A stretch of DNA of 13,282 bases from Colimorpha sp045597845 (lineage in GTDB: Bacteria; Bacteroidota; Bacteroidia; Bacteroidales; P3): contig JAZLKZ010000113.1 in NCBI GenBank assembly GCA_045597845.1, positions 1 to 13,282 of the forward strand, written 5' to 3'. Positions 5,279 through 12,979 of this stretch are shown here, piece by piece. The position numbers and the translations under genes are program-made. The notes under the pieces were generated by a model. It was not told the origin of the DNA, searched no databases, and saw only the letters and a list, made by a program, of their open reading frames with translations. How positions within the stretch are numbered: position 1 is the stretch's first letter; each line of letters starts with the position of its first letter.

Positions 5279-6952
5279 CTAATCTCTAGCCGAAATCAAT
5301 CTCACACCTCTTCCATAAGAACGATAGTCTGCCACGCACGGATTCGCACCTTTAAAAACATACACGTTCGTACCAGAAACCTCAGAAGACCAATAACCAA
5401 AAGCATTGGAAGTATAGCTTTCCCCCCCCACATATCCACAATTTGGCAAAAAGACAACACCTCTATTTTCCAAAGATGCAAATTCATCTGCAGTATAGCT
5501 TGTTTTGAATGATGGCGTACCGAACATTGAAGTCCAATCGTAAGGATAAAACAATTTCCCAGAAACACCTGCTACTGAAACATTCGAAGAATACATAGAA
5601 TGACTTGCTATGTAATTCCATTCCGTTGAGGTAAGTACACGCCAAATGTACGGTGCGTTGCCACCGTTGGAGATGGCATTGGAGATACCCCAATCCGCAT
5701 TCTCATAACCGTCAGCATCCAGCATGTTTACAGTAGCGTCCTGACGTAAGTAATATTTCGAATTATCTGTAGTTGCTGTCTGATGGTTCCAAGGTTGATA
5801 GCAGGTAGCGCCGTTGTTCCAACCGCTGGTACCCCAGCCAAACAAGTCCATCCAATCCGTTCCCGTATAGGAACTTGAAGTGTTGGAGGTAACGTTGCCC
5901 AATACATCGTACTGATTGGGAGCGAAACGCCATGTACCCTCAGCAGAGCCGTAGGAAGTTATATGCGTACCATCTTTCTTGAACTGGAGGTTGCCCGAAG
6001 AAAACCGTGCATAGTGGCCGCCGTCCTTGATGGCGAACTTGCCTGGCAACTCGCCTTCTGCGGAGGGATTGATCTTGTATAACTGCGGATGGACAACGCC
6101 AATCTGGTTTTTCATTAGACCATTTTTGTTGGTAGTCTTTACTGCAGTACTCTTGCAGCCATTGAATTCATAGAAAAAAGTAAAGGTAAAACGCACGCCT
6201 TCACCCACTGGAGGAATCACCACATAATAAGTATGGTCTGTTCTTTGCACACCCGCTCCGCAATCCAAGATGATTTTGTATCCCGGATTAGAAGCGATGG
6301 TAAGATCTCCTGGAACTCCGTTGCTAAATCCAACTGCATTGCTGGTACCACACAAAGCCACAGGCTGATTGGAGCTATTGCGAGCCGTTATCGCAATGGA
6401 ACGAATGATAACGTCATCAACGTCGTCGCTGGAAATCACACGCAACAGACTGCCCACATTGTACATGTTCATTACATTATCTTTGGAATAGCCCATCATC
6501 GGGGCTCTTACAACCTGGTTGCCATTAGCATCTACTTCATACTTTTGCACAACAGGGAATGTAAAAGTAAAGGCACCTCCCGAATAAGTTGCCTGCTTGC
6601 CAGGATAGGCAGCATAGAAAGGTCCGTCAAATTCAACTTCGGTGTGCCCCCGACGACCACCGTTATTCACATCCGAAATGGAAAACATCGTTCCATTGAC
6701 GTTCAACGTGTCGCTATTATAAGTCCAACAAGCATAGTTATTTGTGTCAATACTGATTTTTTGTGACAAGTCAACGGTAAGCGTAACAGCGTCTTCGGAG
6801 TAGGAAGCCTTGCTGTCGCCAAGGTTGAAACCTGCTTCGGAAAAACTACTGGCATAAAAACTCAGCGTTCCCTCATTCTCCTTCTCGGTGCATGACGCCA
6901 ACAAAAAAACGCCCAAAGACACCGCTAATATGGAATTGTATATTCGTTTCAT
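5279..6952 (-). CDS. Surface lipoprotein with fimbrillin-like N-terminal and FISUMP-like C-terminal domains (557 aa)
   Basis: The reading frame opens at 7057, but the ATG at 6952 gives a proper lipoprotein signal (MKRIYNSILAVSLGVFLLASC, lipid-bearing Cys 21) and is taken as the start. After the Cys comes TEKENE, a Lys/acidic tail of the kind that directs Bacteroidota lipoproteins to the surface. Residues 22 to about 300 resemble Mfa/fimbrillin-like domains (GPFYAAYPG, APMMGYS, a VGSLLRV strand). From about 311 a FISUMP-like domain follows: FSSGNLQF, GTWRFAPNQYDVLG, DWMDLFGWGTSGWN, LTSTEWNYIAS, GVVFLPNCGYVGG, GYWSSE and RGVRLIS. A G8 run lies in codons 508-511, near the end. Likely role is adhesion or fibre formation at the surface, by family analogy only. 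It is the last gene of cluster B, 40 bases after the 65-aa small gene. Confidence 0.8.
   Translation of the reverse strand: MKRIYNSILAVSLGVFLLASCTEKENEGTLSFYASSFSEAGFNLGDSKASYSEDAVTLTVDLSQKISIDTNNYACWTYNSDTLNVNGTMFSISDVNNGGRRGHTEVEFDGPFYAAYPGKQATYSGGAFTFTFPVVQKYEVDANGNQVVRAPMMGYSKDNVMNMYNVGSLLRVISSDDVDDVIIRSIAITARNSSNQPVALCGTSNAVGFSNGVPGDLTIASNPGYKIILDCGAGVQRTDHTYYVVIPPVGEGVRFTFTFFYEFNGCKSTAVKTTNKNGLMKNQIGVVHPQLYKINPSAEGELPGKFAIKDGGHYARFSSGNLQFKKDGTHITSYGSAEGTWRFAPNQYDVLGNVTSNTSSSYTGTDWMDLFGWGTSGWNNGATCYQPWNHQTATTDNSKYYLRQDATVNMLDADGYENADWGISNAISNGGNAPYIWRVLTSTEWNYIASHSMYSSNVSVAGVSGKLFYPYDWTSMFGTPSFKTSYTADEFASLENRGVVFLPNCGYVGGESYTSNAFGYWSSEVSGTNVYVFKGANPCVADYRSYGRGVRLISARD
5422..5429 (-). repeat. 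G8 homopolymer inside the 557-aa lipoprotein gene
   Basis: Eight consecutive G on the coding strand encode part of Val-Gly-Gly-Glu (residues 508-511). Slippage by one base would replace the last 46 or so residues, which include the YWSSE and RGVRLIS parts of the FISUMP-like domain. Confidence 0.7.
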
Positions 6953-6992
6953 TTTCTGAATTGCTTTGTATTCGTTTGTGGTTTGTTGAAAA

Positions 6993-7190
6993 TTAGAATG
7001 TCTCCCAAGCGCCAGTACCAGTCCAAGGTGCATCGTTGCGCTCAGAATATTGTTCATTGAGCAAGCCGTTAGGCTGGAAAGAAAGGTCTAATTCATCGTA
7101 GGGAGGGTTGAAATGGGAGATGGCGTATCCTTCCTCCACAGCATAGCTGTAAATGTTTAATTCGGGTGTGATATATTGTTTCTTTTTCAT
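6993..7190 (-). CDS. Small protein with conserved IYSYxxExGYAxS motif (65 aa)
   Basis: The 65-residue product starts MKKKQYITPELNIYSYAVEEGYAIS and ends APWTGTGAWETF. No signal peptide or membrane segment is visible; the N-terminus is basic, then amphipathic, and the tail is rich in Asn, Pro, Gly and Trp. The start is the ATG at 7190; an in-frame TTG two codons earlier is less likely. Its first third and its last dozen residues resemble those of the 101-aa protein at 12674-12979, while the middle differs. It sits in an operon position, 49 bases after the 614-aa lipoprotein gene and 40 bases before the 557-aa one. Similar short proteins with a Y-xx-P-x-x-E/N start occur in Bacteroidota and are unstudied to my knowledge. 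Function unknown; a peptide precursor or lipoprotein partner is speculation. Confidence 0.72.
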   Translation of the reverse strand: MKKKQYITPELNIYSYAVEEGYAISHFNPPYDELDLSFQPNGLLNEQYSERNDAPWTGTGAWETF

Positions 7191-7239
7191 TTTCAAAAAC
7201 TCTTGTACAATTTATATATCTGATTGCTACCAACCAATT

Positions 7240-9084
7240 CTACCACTGGTTACTGGGAACCACATAGACAAGACGGACAGAGCCACCAAATGAACGGTTT
7301 TGAGTATCCATAGGAACACCAAAAAATTGTGTAGCCGGATCATACTTGAAAATCCCGGCACTATTACCATAAGATTTAAAAGCTCCTGAACTTGTCCACA
7401 AATACACCAAACCCGCACCAGATGACGCATTGCTGTAGCCACTTACCGCTGTAATTTGTCTTTGGCCTGCTGCAGGAAAAAACACCGCACCTGCTGCCTC
7501 CATTTCATCCCACTGGTCTTGGTTGTATACATTAGCATTGAAGTTTTCCCATGCATTAGGTACAAAAGGCGCACAAGAAATGGGGTTGACATATTTGTTC
7601 CAACCTTTACTCCAACTGTAGTCTGGCAAAATGATAACACCCTTCACACCACACACCGTAGCCAACGAATTGCACTGATAACGGGCATTTTGGGGGTCTG
7701 TGGAAAGACCGCCTACTATTGCGGTTCCACTGACAACATAAGACCATTCAGGTATTGACATCGTCTCCCATTTTTCCTCGTTCATCGCATCTACGCCACC
7801 ACCATTGCTGATCTCGTTGGCTGCCCAATCGTAAGCCTTGGGCATCCTATCATCTTGATCAAAACTGCCGCTACAGCCATATTGATTATGTGCAGCTGAG
7901 GATGAATAGGGTTGATATTCCGTTCCAGACCACTGATTTTGATTTGTAGCCCATCCAAAAAGGTCAATCCAATCTGTCGTATTGGTATTATTAGCTAGTT
8001 GGGTAATCTTGTTGTTGCCTGAACCGATATAGTCGTATTGGTTTTCCGCAAAGCGCCAAGTGCCATTTATGCTTCCAGACTTATACTTATGACTGTGTGT
8101 CCCTCCTCTCTTGTACTGCAAATTACCAATCGAGAAGCGGACTTTCTTGGTAGGATTGCCCTGAGCGTTTGCCGCTACGGTATAGAGGTAGGGAAGCTGG
8201 CCTTCGCCTTCGTTAACCGAAGTAAAATTAATGGTTCCCACCTCGTTGGCATTCAAGGTCGCCCAATTAGCCTGACGCTTGGTGGCAATGACCTTGGTTG
8301 TCTTGCCTGAGGAAGTAAGCTTTCCATAAAGCATTACGGAGAATTTCACGTTCTGCATTGGCGGCACAGCCACATAGAAAGACTTGGAAGAACCTCCGCT
8401 AATGGCTCCATCAGTCTCAGGAACCGTCAGCACAGCCTGCTGGGCGCCCTCCATAGGACTGGTGACAAGGGTCATTGCAGGTGTTGCCGCAGCCAAATTC
8501 ACTGTATATTTACCTGCAAAATACTTCTCGTTGCCGGAATTGTCTTTCGCTCTTACCGTGATGGATTTCAATACATAATCCTGGCCGCTTGGCAAATTGA
8601 TATTCACTTTCAGCAATGCAGTCAAATTGTGCATCTGAACATCCACGCTTCCCTCAGAAGCCGCCGCCGTACCAGCCATAACACAAGCAATTTTCTGATT
8701 TCCATTTCCATCTTCAATGTATGGCTGCGTAGCGTTCAACTCTACAGAATATGTCCTCGAGGCTGCATCGTAGGTAGAGCCTACACCTGGATAAAAAATA
8801 TCGTAATAATTAGGCTGGCGACTGATCATATCCTCATCAACATCAACAAAATAGGTTGGAGGTGTGCTATTGGTCTTTGGTGCGGCCATTCTAAAGCTAT
8901 AGCCGTTGACACGGATTTGGTCGCCAAGGTTGAACCATGCCCAATAATTGTTATCTACATACGCTTTCTCCTGAGAAGTGGGTGTTTCCACCAAAAGCCT
9001 CAGACGATAGTTGCCGTTCTCTTTCTGGCATGCCGAAAAAAACAGCATGGAGAGACACAGCGTTGCAATTATTTTTTTTCTCAT
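7240..9084 (-). CDS. Surface lipoprotein with fimbrillin-like and FISUMP-like domains (614 aa)
   Basis: The start MRKKIIATLCLSMLFFSAC is a lipoprotein signal with Cys 19, followed by QKEN, a surface-export-like tail. Residues 20 to about 293 form the fimbrillin-like part: FNLGDQIRVNGYSF, YYDIFYPG, IACVMAG, MHNLTALLKVNI and SFYVAVPPM are the recurring strands. From about 312 the FISUMP-like domain reads VRFSIGNLQYKRGG, GTWRFAENQYDYIG, DWIDLFGWAT, MSIPEWSYVVSG, WDEMEAAGAVFFPAAG and FGGSVRLVYVV. It is the largest of the four paralogues and the first gene of cluster B. Its leader, from the predicted -7 box at 9199-9206, is about 110 bases and holds a G9 run. Function, probably surface adhesion or fibre structure, is inferred from the domains alone. 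Confidence 0.82.
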   Translation of the reverse strand: MRKKIIATLCLSMLFFSACQKENGNYRLRLLVETPTSQEKAYVDNNYWAWFNLGDQIRVNGYSFRMAAPKTNSTPPTYFVDVDEDMISRQPNYYDIFYPGVGSTYDAASRTYSVELNATQPYIEDGNGNQKIACVMAGTAAASEGSVDVQMHNLTALLKVNINLPSGQDYVLKSITVRAKDNSGNEKYFAGKYTVNLAAATPAMTLVTSPMEGAQQAVLTVPETDGAISGGSSKSFYVAVPPMQNVKFSVMLYGKLTSSGKTTKVIATKRQANWATLNANEVGTINFTSVNEGEGQLPYLYTVAANAQGNPTKKVRFSIGNLQYKRGGTHSHKYKSGSINGTWRFAENQYDYIGSGNNKITQLANNTNTTDWIDLFGWATNQNQWSGTEYQPYSSSAAHNQYGCSGSFDQDDRMPKAYDWAANEISNGGGVDAMNEEKWETMSIPEWSYVVSGTAIVGGLSTDPQNARYQCNSLATVCGVKGVIILPDYSWSKGWNKYVNPISCAPFVPNAWENFNANVYNQDQWDEMEAAGAVFFPAAGQRQITAVSGYSNASSGAGLVYLWTSSGAFKSYGNSAGIFKYDPATQFFGVPMDTQNRSFGGSVRLVYVVPSNQW

Positions 9085-9133
9085 ATTGTGTATTATTTAT
9101 TTTATTACAAACATAAATTGGGGAGCGGGATTA

Positions 9134-9142
9134 CCCCCCCCC
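9134..9142 (-). repeat. G9 homopolymer in the leader of cluster B
   Basis: Nine consecutive G on the minus strand lie between the predicted -7 box and the start codon at 9084, about 50 bases before the start. Its position in the untranslated leader suggests a length-dependent effect on expression rather than on the protein. Confidence 0.7.
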
Positions 9143-9198
9143 GTGCAACTTATTAAAAATCAACTTAATACGTTTTCAATGTGCTAAGTTTCGATTTG

Positions 9199-9228
9199 CA
9201 AATATACGATTTATTTTAAAAATACAAG
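9199..9228 (-). promoter_or_regulatory. Bacteroides-type promoter of lipoprotein cluster B
   Basis: On the minus strand, TATATTTG (9199-9206) matches TAnnTTTG, and CTTG (9225-9228) lies 18 bases upstream, close to the -33 TTTG element of Bacteroidota promoters. Transcription would begin about 110 bases before the ATG at 9084. This is the best two-element promoter in the window. Confidence 0.6.
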
Positions 9229-9311
9229 GGATTTTCAGCAAAAAATATAGTTAAATAATTCAAAATTAGCGGGGCGGAAGTGCATGCAGAGCGAAAACCT
9301 AAAGCATTGCA

Positions 9312-9348
9312 ATAAAAATTCAGCGGGGCGGCAATGCCGCCCCGCTGA
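9312..9348 (-). terminator. Terminator of lipoprotein cluster A
   Basis: A perfect 13-bp stem (TCAGCGGGGCGGC at 9320-9332, GCCGCCCCGCTGA at 9336-9348) closes a 3-nt loop and is followed on the minus strand by ATTTTTATTG. It lies 30 bases after the stop at 9379 and separates cluster A from cluster B. A decayed half-copy, AGCGGGGCGG, lies further downstream at 9268-9277. Confidence 0.88.
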
Positions 9349-9378
9349 GTATTGGATTAATTCAAGAAATCGCTACTT

Positions 9379-10845
9379 TTATTCCGGATCCACAGTCTGC
9401 CTTACATAAAAGCCATTATTAACATCTTGGCCAGAATTGGTACCAGCTTTGATGGAAAAAGTCTTAATGGAGCCATCGCCTTTCAATTCACAAGAGGAGA
9501 AGAAATACATATTATTGTTTTTACCCTGGCTACTGCCCACATAATAGTATGTATAAACTTCTTTCTTTGCCCCATTTTGCTGTTGAACTTCCAACGGGAT
9601 AAACAAGGCCCCGGCCTCCTCCATACTTGCCCATTGCGCTGCAGTATAGGAAGACACTGCAGTGGTTGCAATATTTACATTATAAGAAGTTCCGTTGAGA
9701 GTGCCAGCGGTAGGATTGCTACAACCCGTAGGCAAAGTAAATTCATAGGGCAGGAACACCCAACCATACTGATTGCCAACCTTGGCAAGACCGTTGGTTG
9801 TTTCGCTAAACATCTTGGCCCACTGAGCCATGGTAAGCACCTCCCATGAAGAGTTTGCAGTAGTATATTTGGTACCCAAAGAGAGCTGGTCGGCGGCACC
9901 TTCGTTGTTGTTGTTGAAATAGATGGTGTCGTAATCACTACTTGCATTGCTAATGCGGAAGAATGGCGGCAGCGGCTCTTCGGTAACGATTGCGGGAGTG
10001 AGGGCGAAATCCTTGGTGTAGATCATGTTACGCTCCAGCTTGTCGAGGCGGACGGTGCGCGTGTAAATCTTGCGGCCAATCTTCACCCTTACATGCAACG
10101 ATACCTTGTTGCCAGTGCCCGGGTCGTAAGTGGGGAGATAGATGAGGAAGGACTTGTTGCCACCCTTAGCGATGGTGCCAGCGTCGGCACAGCCGATAAG
10201 CGTAACTGCTGAATCGGCACCAGTAGGATTGGTCTCAGCAATAAGTTGCTGTCTGTTTTCGGGGTTGGCGGGATCCATGGCCTCATTGATTTGGAGACCG
10301 TCGGGGTAGCTCAACTTAATGGTCTGGGAAGACACCGAGATTTCATCGATGGTGATGGCGCCAGCTGCGTCGGAAGGATTCAAAACCTTAACTTCCAGAA
10401 CAGAGCAGAGGTTGTGGAACTTGATGGCTTCGGTAGTGTTTACCGCACACATGGGTGCGAGAAACTGCTGCACGTTGTTTTCCACCACATACGACTGATT
10501 TTCGGGCAGCACAAAGCTAGGCCGCGCCTGATTGGTCATATTGGTAGTTGCAGGAAATACCGAATAGTAAGGAGCCTCTGCCTCGCCATCGTCGTAAGCG
10601 ACAAATTGAACGGTATTGCCGCCAGAGGTCGATTGATATGTCACGCCATTGATTTTGATTTTCTCGTTTACCACAAAATTGGGGAACCTGTTCACCAAAT
10701 AGACCTTGGAGTCGGAAGTGTTGCCTTCGATGGATACCGAGAAGACCTTGTGCTGCTGCTCTTTCTCGCAGCCGGAGAACAATGCCACCGACATGCAGCA
10801 TGCAGCCATTGCAAAAAATTTGATTTTATTTTTCATAATATTCAT
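9379..10845 (-). CDS. Surface lipoprotein with fimbrillin-like and shortened FISUMP-like domains (488 aa)
   Basis: MNIMKNKIKFFAMAACCMSVALFSGC is a lipoprotein signal with Cys 26 followed by EKEQQ. A start at the second Met (residue 4) is equally possible. Residues 27 to about 285 show the fimbrillin-like pattern: FVVNEKIKINGVTY, APYYSVFPA, LAPMCAV, FHNLCSVLEVKV, SFLIYLP, then KLERNMIYTKDFAL closing the domain. The C-terminal part (about 300-488) keeps SWEVLTMAQWAKM, GWVFLPYEFTLP and QWASMEEAGALFIP but lacks the GNLQY...WRFA..QYD block found in the 557-, 588- and 614-aa relatives, so the second domain is shorter and diverged. It follows the 588-aa gene by 33 bases and ends cluster A at the strong terminator. 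Role inferred from domains: cell-surface structural or adhesive protein. Confidence 0.8.
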   Translation of the reverse strand: MNIMKNKIKFFAMAACCMSVALFSGCEKEQQHKVFSVSIEGNTSDSKVYLVNRFPNFVVNEKIKINGVTYQSTSGGNTVQFVAYDDGEAEAPYYSVFPATTNMTNQARPSFVLPENQSYVVENNVQQFLAPMCAVNTTEAIKFHNLCSVLEVKVLNPSDAAGAITIDEISVSSQTIKLSYPDGLQINEAMDPANPENRQQLIAETNPTGADSAVTLIGCADAGTIAKGGNKSFLIYLPTYDPGTGNKVSLHVRVKIGRKIYTRTVRLDKLERNMIYTKDFALTPAIVTEEPLPPFFRISNASSDYDTIYFNNNNEGAADQLSLGTKYTTANSSWEVLTMAQWAKMFSETTNGLAKVGNQYGWVFLPYEFTLPTGCSNPTAGTLNGTSYNVNIATTAVSSYTAAQWASMEEAGALFIPLEVQQQNGAKKEVYTYYYVGSSQGKNNNMYFFSSCELKGDGSIKTFSIKAGTNSGQDVNNGFYVRQTVDPE

Positions 10846-10878
10846 TGTTTATCAAAATTATTATTTGGTTATCATTTG

Positions 10879-12645
10879 TTATTTTAGCAAGCCCTTGCGC
10901 TTCGAGCCTTTGCTGGATTCGTCTGCGGGAGGAACCACATCCACCAACTCGACATTGATGGCAAGGCGCACAAAACAAGGATCGGTACCATGGTTATGAA
11001 TGCCACCCAAACTATTATTATGGAAACATAGGTTATAAACAGTTCCTTCATTATCACTGGGATTCCATGTTGCACTTGATATCCAATAGGACACCCTATT
11101 ATTAGAAGCAGGAGTAGCATGCCAAGGGATAAAAATCGCACCAGCCTCTTCCAGAAGCAGCCATTCGGCATAGGAAAACGTAGCATTTGTAAAAGCAGTT
11201 TTTCCGGCACATAAGTTCCACTTAGATTGAAGACCTGAGATTCTGCTGTTGCTCCAATCCCATTCATCAGGCAAAAAGATACAACCAACCTGAGATGTAT
11301 TTGTATGATAGGGATCCAATCTATTGGGGTCGGTTGTTGGGATAGAGCCTATGGTAGCATAACCAAATAGACTTGCATGATTTGGCCTTTCCTCTATCAG
11401 ACACATCCATTCGTCTCCCGAAAGCGTACGCCAACCCTTTCCCTGAGGATCCACCAATTCCGCCCAATCAACAAAGTTTGCAAAAGAATAGGAAGAATTC
11501 GCAACAGAACCATAATCGTTTGAAGTTCCCTGACTTAAATAAAATAAATCATTGTAATCACTTGCCACAAAACTTGAGTTAGTTCCCGCCTTATACTTGG
11601 CGACCATATCATACTGAAATGGAGCGATAAACCATTCTTCGTATTGAACTTCAGTAGTATTATTATGGAAAACGTTGCCATAGCCCAAATACACCTTCTG
11701 AGAAGGCTTTCCATTGGCCATTCTCACCGTAAATCCGCCGCCGCCGGTAACGGGCGTAAAGCCGTCCTTTTCTTCGTCCGACAAGCCGAAATTCACCGTG
11801 AACATCACATTGCGTTCCAAAGTTCTGGAAACCGGCTGAACAGCATCAACCTTATACTTAAAGCCATGGGAGTTTTCGTAAACCTTTATCGTGAGCTTGG
11901 TATTGGTGGAATAGGAAGGCAAATAGATATAGTAGTCTGCCGTTGCATCTACGTCAAGGCGTTTGCCGCCTGCGCCACCGATGCCATAGAGACGCACCCA
12001 GTTGAGGTCATCAGATTCCGAATGTGTCGGCGCAACGACCTTGGGCTCTTGGGTACCGAAATCCGTAACGGTCATGGTTCCGCAGAGCTGCACATTGTCG
12101 GCTATTACATCGATAGAGTCGATGTAACGCGTATCGCCCGAATTGTTGGTGATTTGGATGTGCGCCACAGAGCAGACGTTCTTGAAAGTGAGCTGATAGC
12201 CGTCGGGGGCATAAGCGCACATAGGAGCTTTCAGCTTCTGGTATTCAGCACTTCCAACCTTTACAGTTTGATAATACTGACGCTGCGGCAGATTGACTGT
12301 CACCGTTGATGTAGAAGACAAAGTCAAGTTGGCTGCCGTAGCATTGGGATACACGCTATAAAACGGTGGGTTGTCGGAGTCCTTTCCACTAACCCATTCA
12401 AGGTTGCCCCAGCCATCGTTGCCGATGCTTTCAATTACATAGGTACCGCCATTGATGCGCACCAACTCGCCCTCCTCGAAACGAGGATAGAGACCGTCGA
12501 TATAGACCTTGGCACCATTGCCGCCATTCCAGTCCTCCATTACGATTTTTATGGGAGAGAGCTTGCTGTCCTTCTGGCAGCTCCAACAAAATGCCGCCAC
12601 CAGCACACATGACAGCAATGCAAAATATCTTGTTTGTCTTTTCAT
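10879..12645 (-). CDS. Surface lipoprotein with fimbrillin-like and FISUMP-like domains (588 aa)
   Basis: The signal MKRQTRYFALLSCVLVAAFC is followed by WSC with Cys 23; the lipobox is slightly unusual (Trp at -2, Cys at -3), but QKDSK after the Cys fits a surface-export tail. The fimbrillin-like part (24 to about 290) shows FEEGELVRINGGTY, PPFYSVYPN, LKAPMCAYA, FKNVCSVAHIQI and YYIYLPSY. The FISUMP-like part (about 305-570) has VYLGYGNVF, FIAPFQYDMV, YNDLFYLS, GWRTLSGDEWMCLI, CIFLPDEWDWS, EWLLLEEAGAIFIP and YWISS. The protein ends in a basic tail (SSKGSKRKGLLK) not seen in the other three. It lies 28 bases after the 101-aa small gene and 33 bases before the 488-aa gene. Precise function unknown. 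Confidence 0.82.
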   Translation of the reverse strand: MKRQTRYFALLSCVLVAAFCWSCQKDSKLSPIKIVMEDWNGGNGAKVYIDGLYPRFEEGELVRINGGTYVIESIGNDGWGNLEWVSGKDSDNPPFYSVYPNATAANLTLSSTSTVTVNLPQRQYYQTVKVGSAEYQKLKAPMCAYAPDGYQLTFKNVCSVAHIQITNNSGDTRYIDSIDVIADNVQLCGTMTVTDFGTQEPKVVAPTHSESDDLNWVRLYGIGGAGGKRLDVDATADYYIYLPSYSTNTKLTIKVYENSHGFKYKVDAVQPVSRTLERNVMFTVNFGLSDEEKDGFTPVTGGGGFTVRMANGKPSQKVYLGYGNVFHNNTTEVQYEEWFIAPFQYDMVAKYKAGTNSSFVASDYNDLFYLSQGTSNDYGSVANSSYSFANFVDWAELVDPQGKGWRTLSGDEWMCLIEERPNHASLFGYATIGSIPTTDPNRLDPYHTNTSQVGCIFLPDEWDWSNSRISGLQSKWNLCAGKTAFTNATFSYAEWLLLEEAGAIFIPWHATPASNNRVSYWISSATWNPSDNEGTVYNLCFHNNSLGGIHNHGTDPCFVRLAINVELVDVVPPADESSKGSKRKGLLK

Positions 12646-12673
12646 AATTCAGCACAAAAATTGATAATACTAA

Positions 12674-12979
12674 TTATAGTCCTTCCCACCAGCCATTAGA
12701 TCCAGTATAAGGATCAGGGCCGCCCGTAGGACTCACGGGAGGATTATCATCGCTACCATATCCCTCGGGAGGGATTAAGGTTGGCGGATTAGATCCACCA
12801 CTACCATACTGTTCTCCATTTTCCGACATTGCATAGCCCGCTTCTGCAAAATAGGAATAAATTTCCAACAATGGAGCCTGATAATTTTGTTTTGCAGTCT
12901 GCTGGAGTTGCACGTCCCTCTCAAGCAACAATGTAGAAAGGAACTCATCTTCTTGCATCTTAAATTGGGTTCTTTTCAT
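12674..12979 (-). CDS. Small protein with conserved IYSYxxExGYAxS motif (101 aa), first gene of cluster A
   Basis: The 101-residue product begins MKRTQFKMQEDEFLSTLLLE and contains YQAPLLEIYSYFAEAGYAMS, matching the same stretch of the 65-aa protein at 6993-7190. The middle is Gly/Pro/Ser-rich (GEQYGSGGSNPPTLIPPEG) and the end reads DPYTGSNGWWEGL, again like the 65-aa protein. There is no signal peptide or membrane segment. It has about 35 residues before the shared motif that the other lacks. It is the first gene of cluster A, 28 bases before the 588-aa lipoprotein gene, so the two are almost certainly co-transcribed. I do not recognise a named family. Leader-plus-variable-core layout resembles peptide precursors, but no modifying enzyme or exporter is in the window. 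Confidence 0.72.
   Translation of the reverse strand: MKRTQFKMQEDEFLSTLLLERDVQLQQTAKQNYQAPLLEIYSYFAEAGYAMSENGEQYGSGGSNPPTLIPPEGYGSDDNPPVSPTGGPDPYTGSNGWWEGL

Noticed and set aside
6233..6766. Plus-strand open frame of 177 codons opposite the 557-aa lipoprotein gene
   Set aside because: Composition and lack of recognisable domain fit an antisense shadow; the minus-strand product has conserved motifs across the same bases.
6953..7057. Extended N-terminus of the 557-aa lipoprotein (35 more residues)
   Set aside because: The extension overlaps the end of the small gene and would bury the lipoprotein signal inside the protein. The ATG at 6952 places the signal correctly.
8629..9156. Plus-strand open frame of 175 codons opposite the 614-aa lipoprotein start
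   Set aside because: It runs across the lipoprotein signal peptide and the G9 leader on the opposite strand and shows no motif.
9268..9348. Insertion-sequence remnant suggested by the repeated AGCGGGGCGG element
   Set aside because: Only a terminator hairpin and one decayed half-copy are present. No transposase fragment or target duplication is visible.
10246..12309. Plus-strand open frames of 213 and 221 codons opposite the 488- and 588-aa lipoprotein genes
   Set aside because: No signal, motif or ribosome binding site, and both lie fully or mostly antisense to genes with clear signal peptides and domain motifs.
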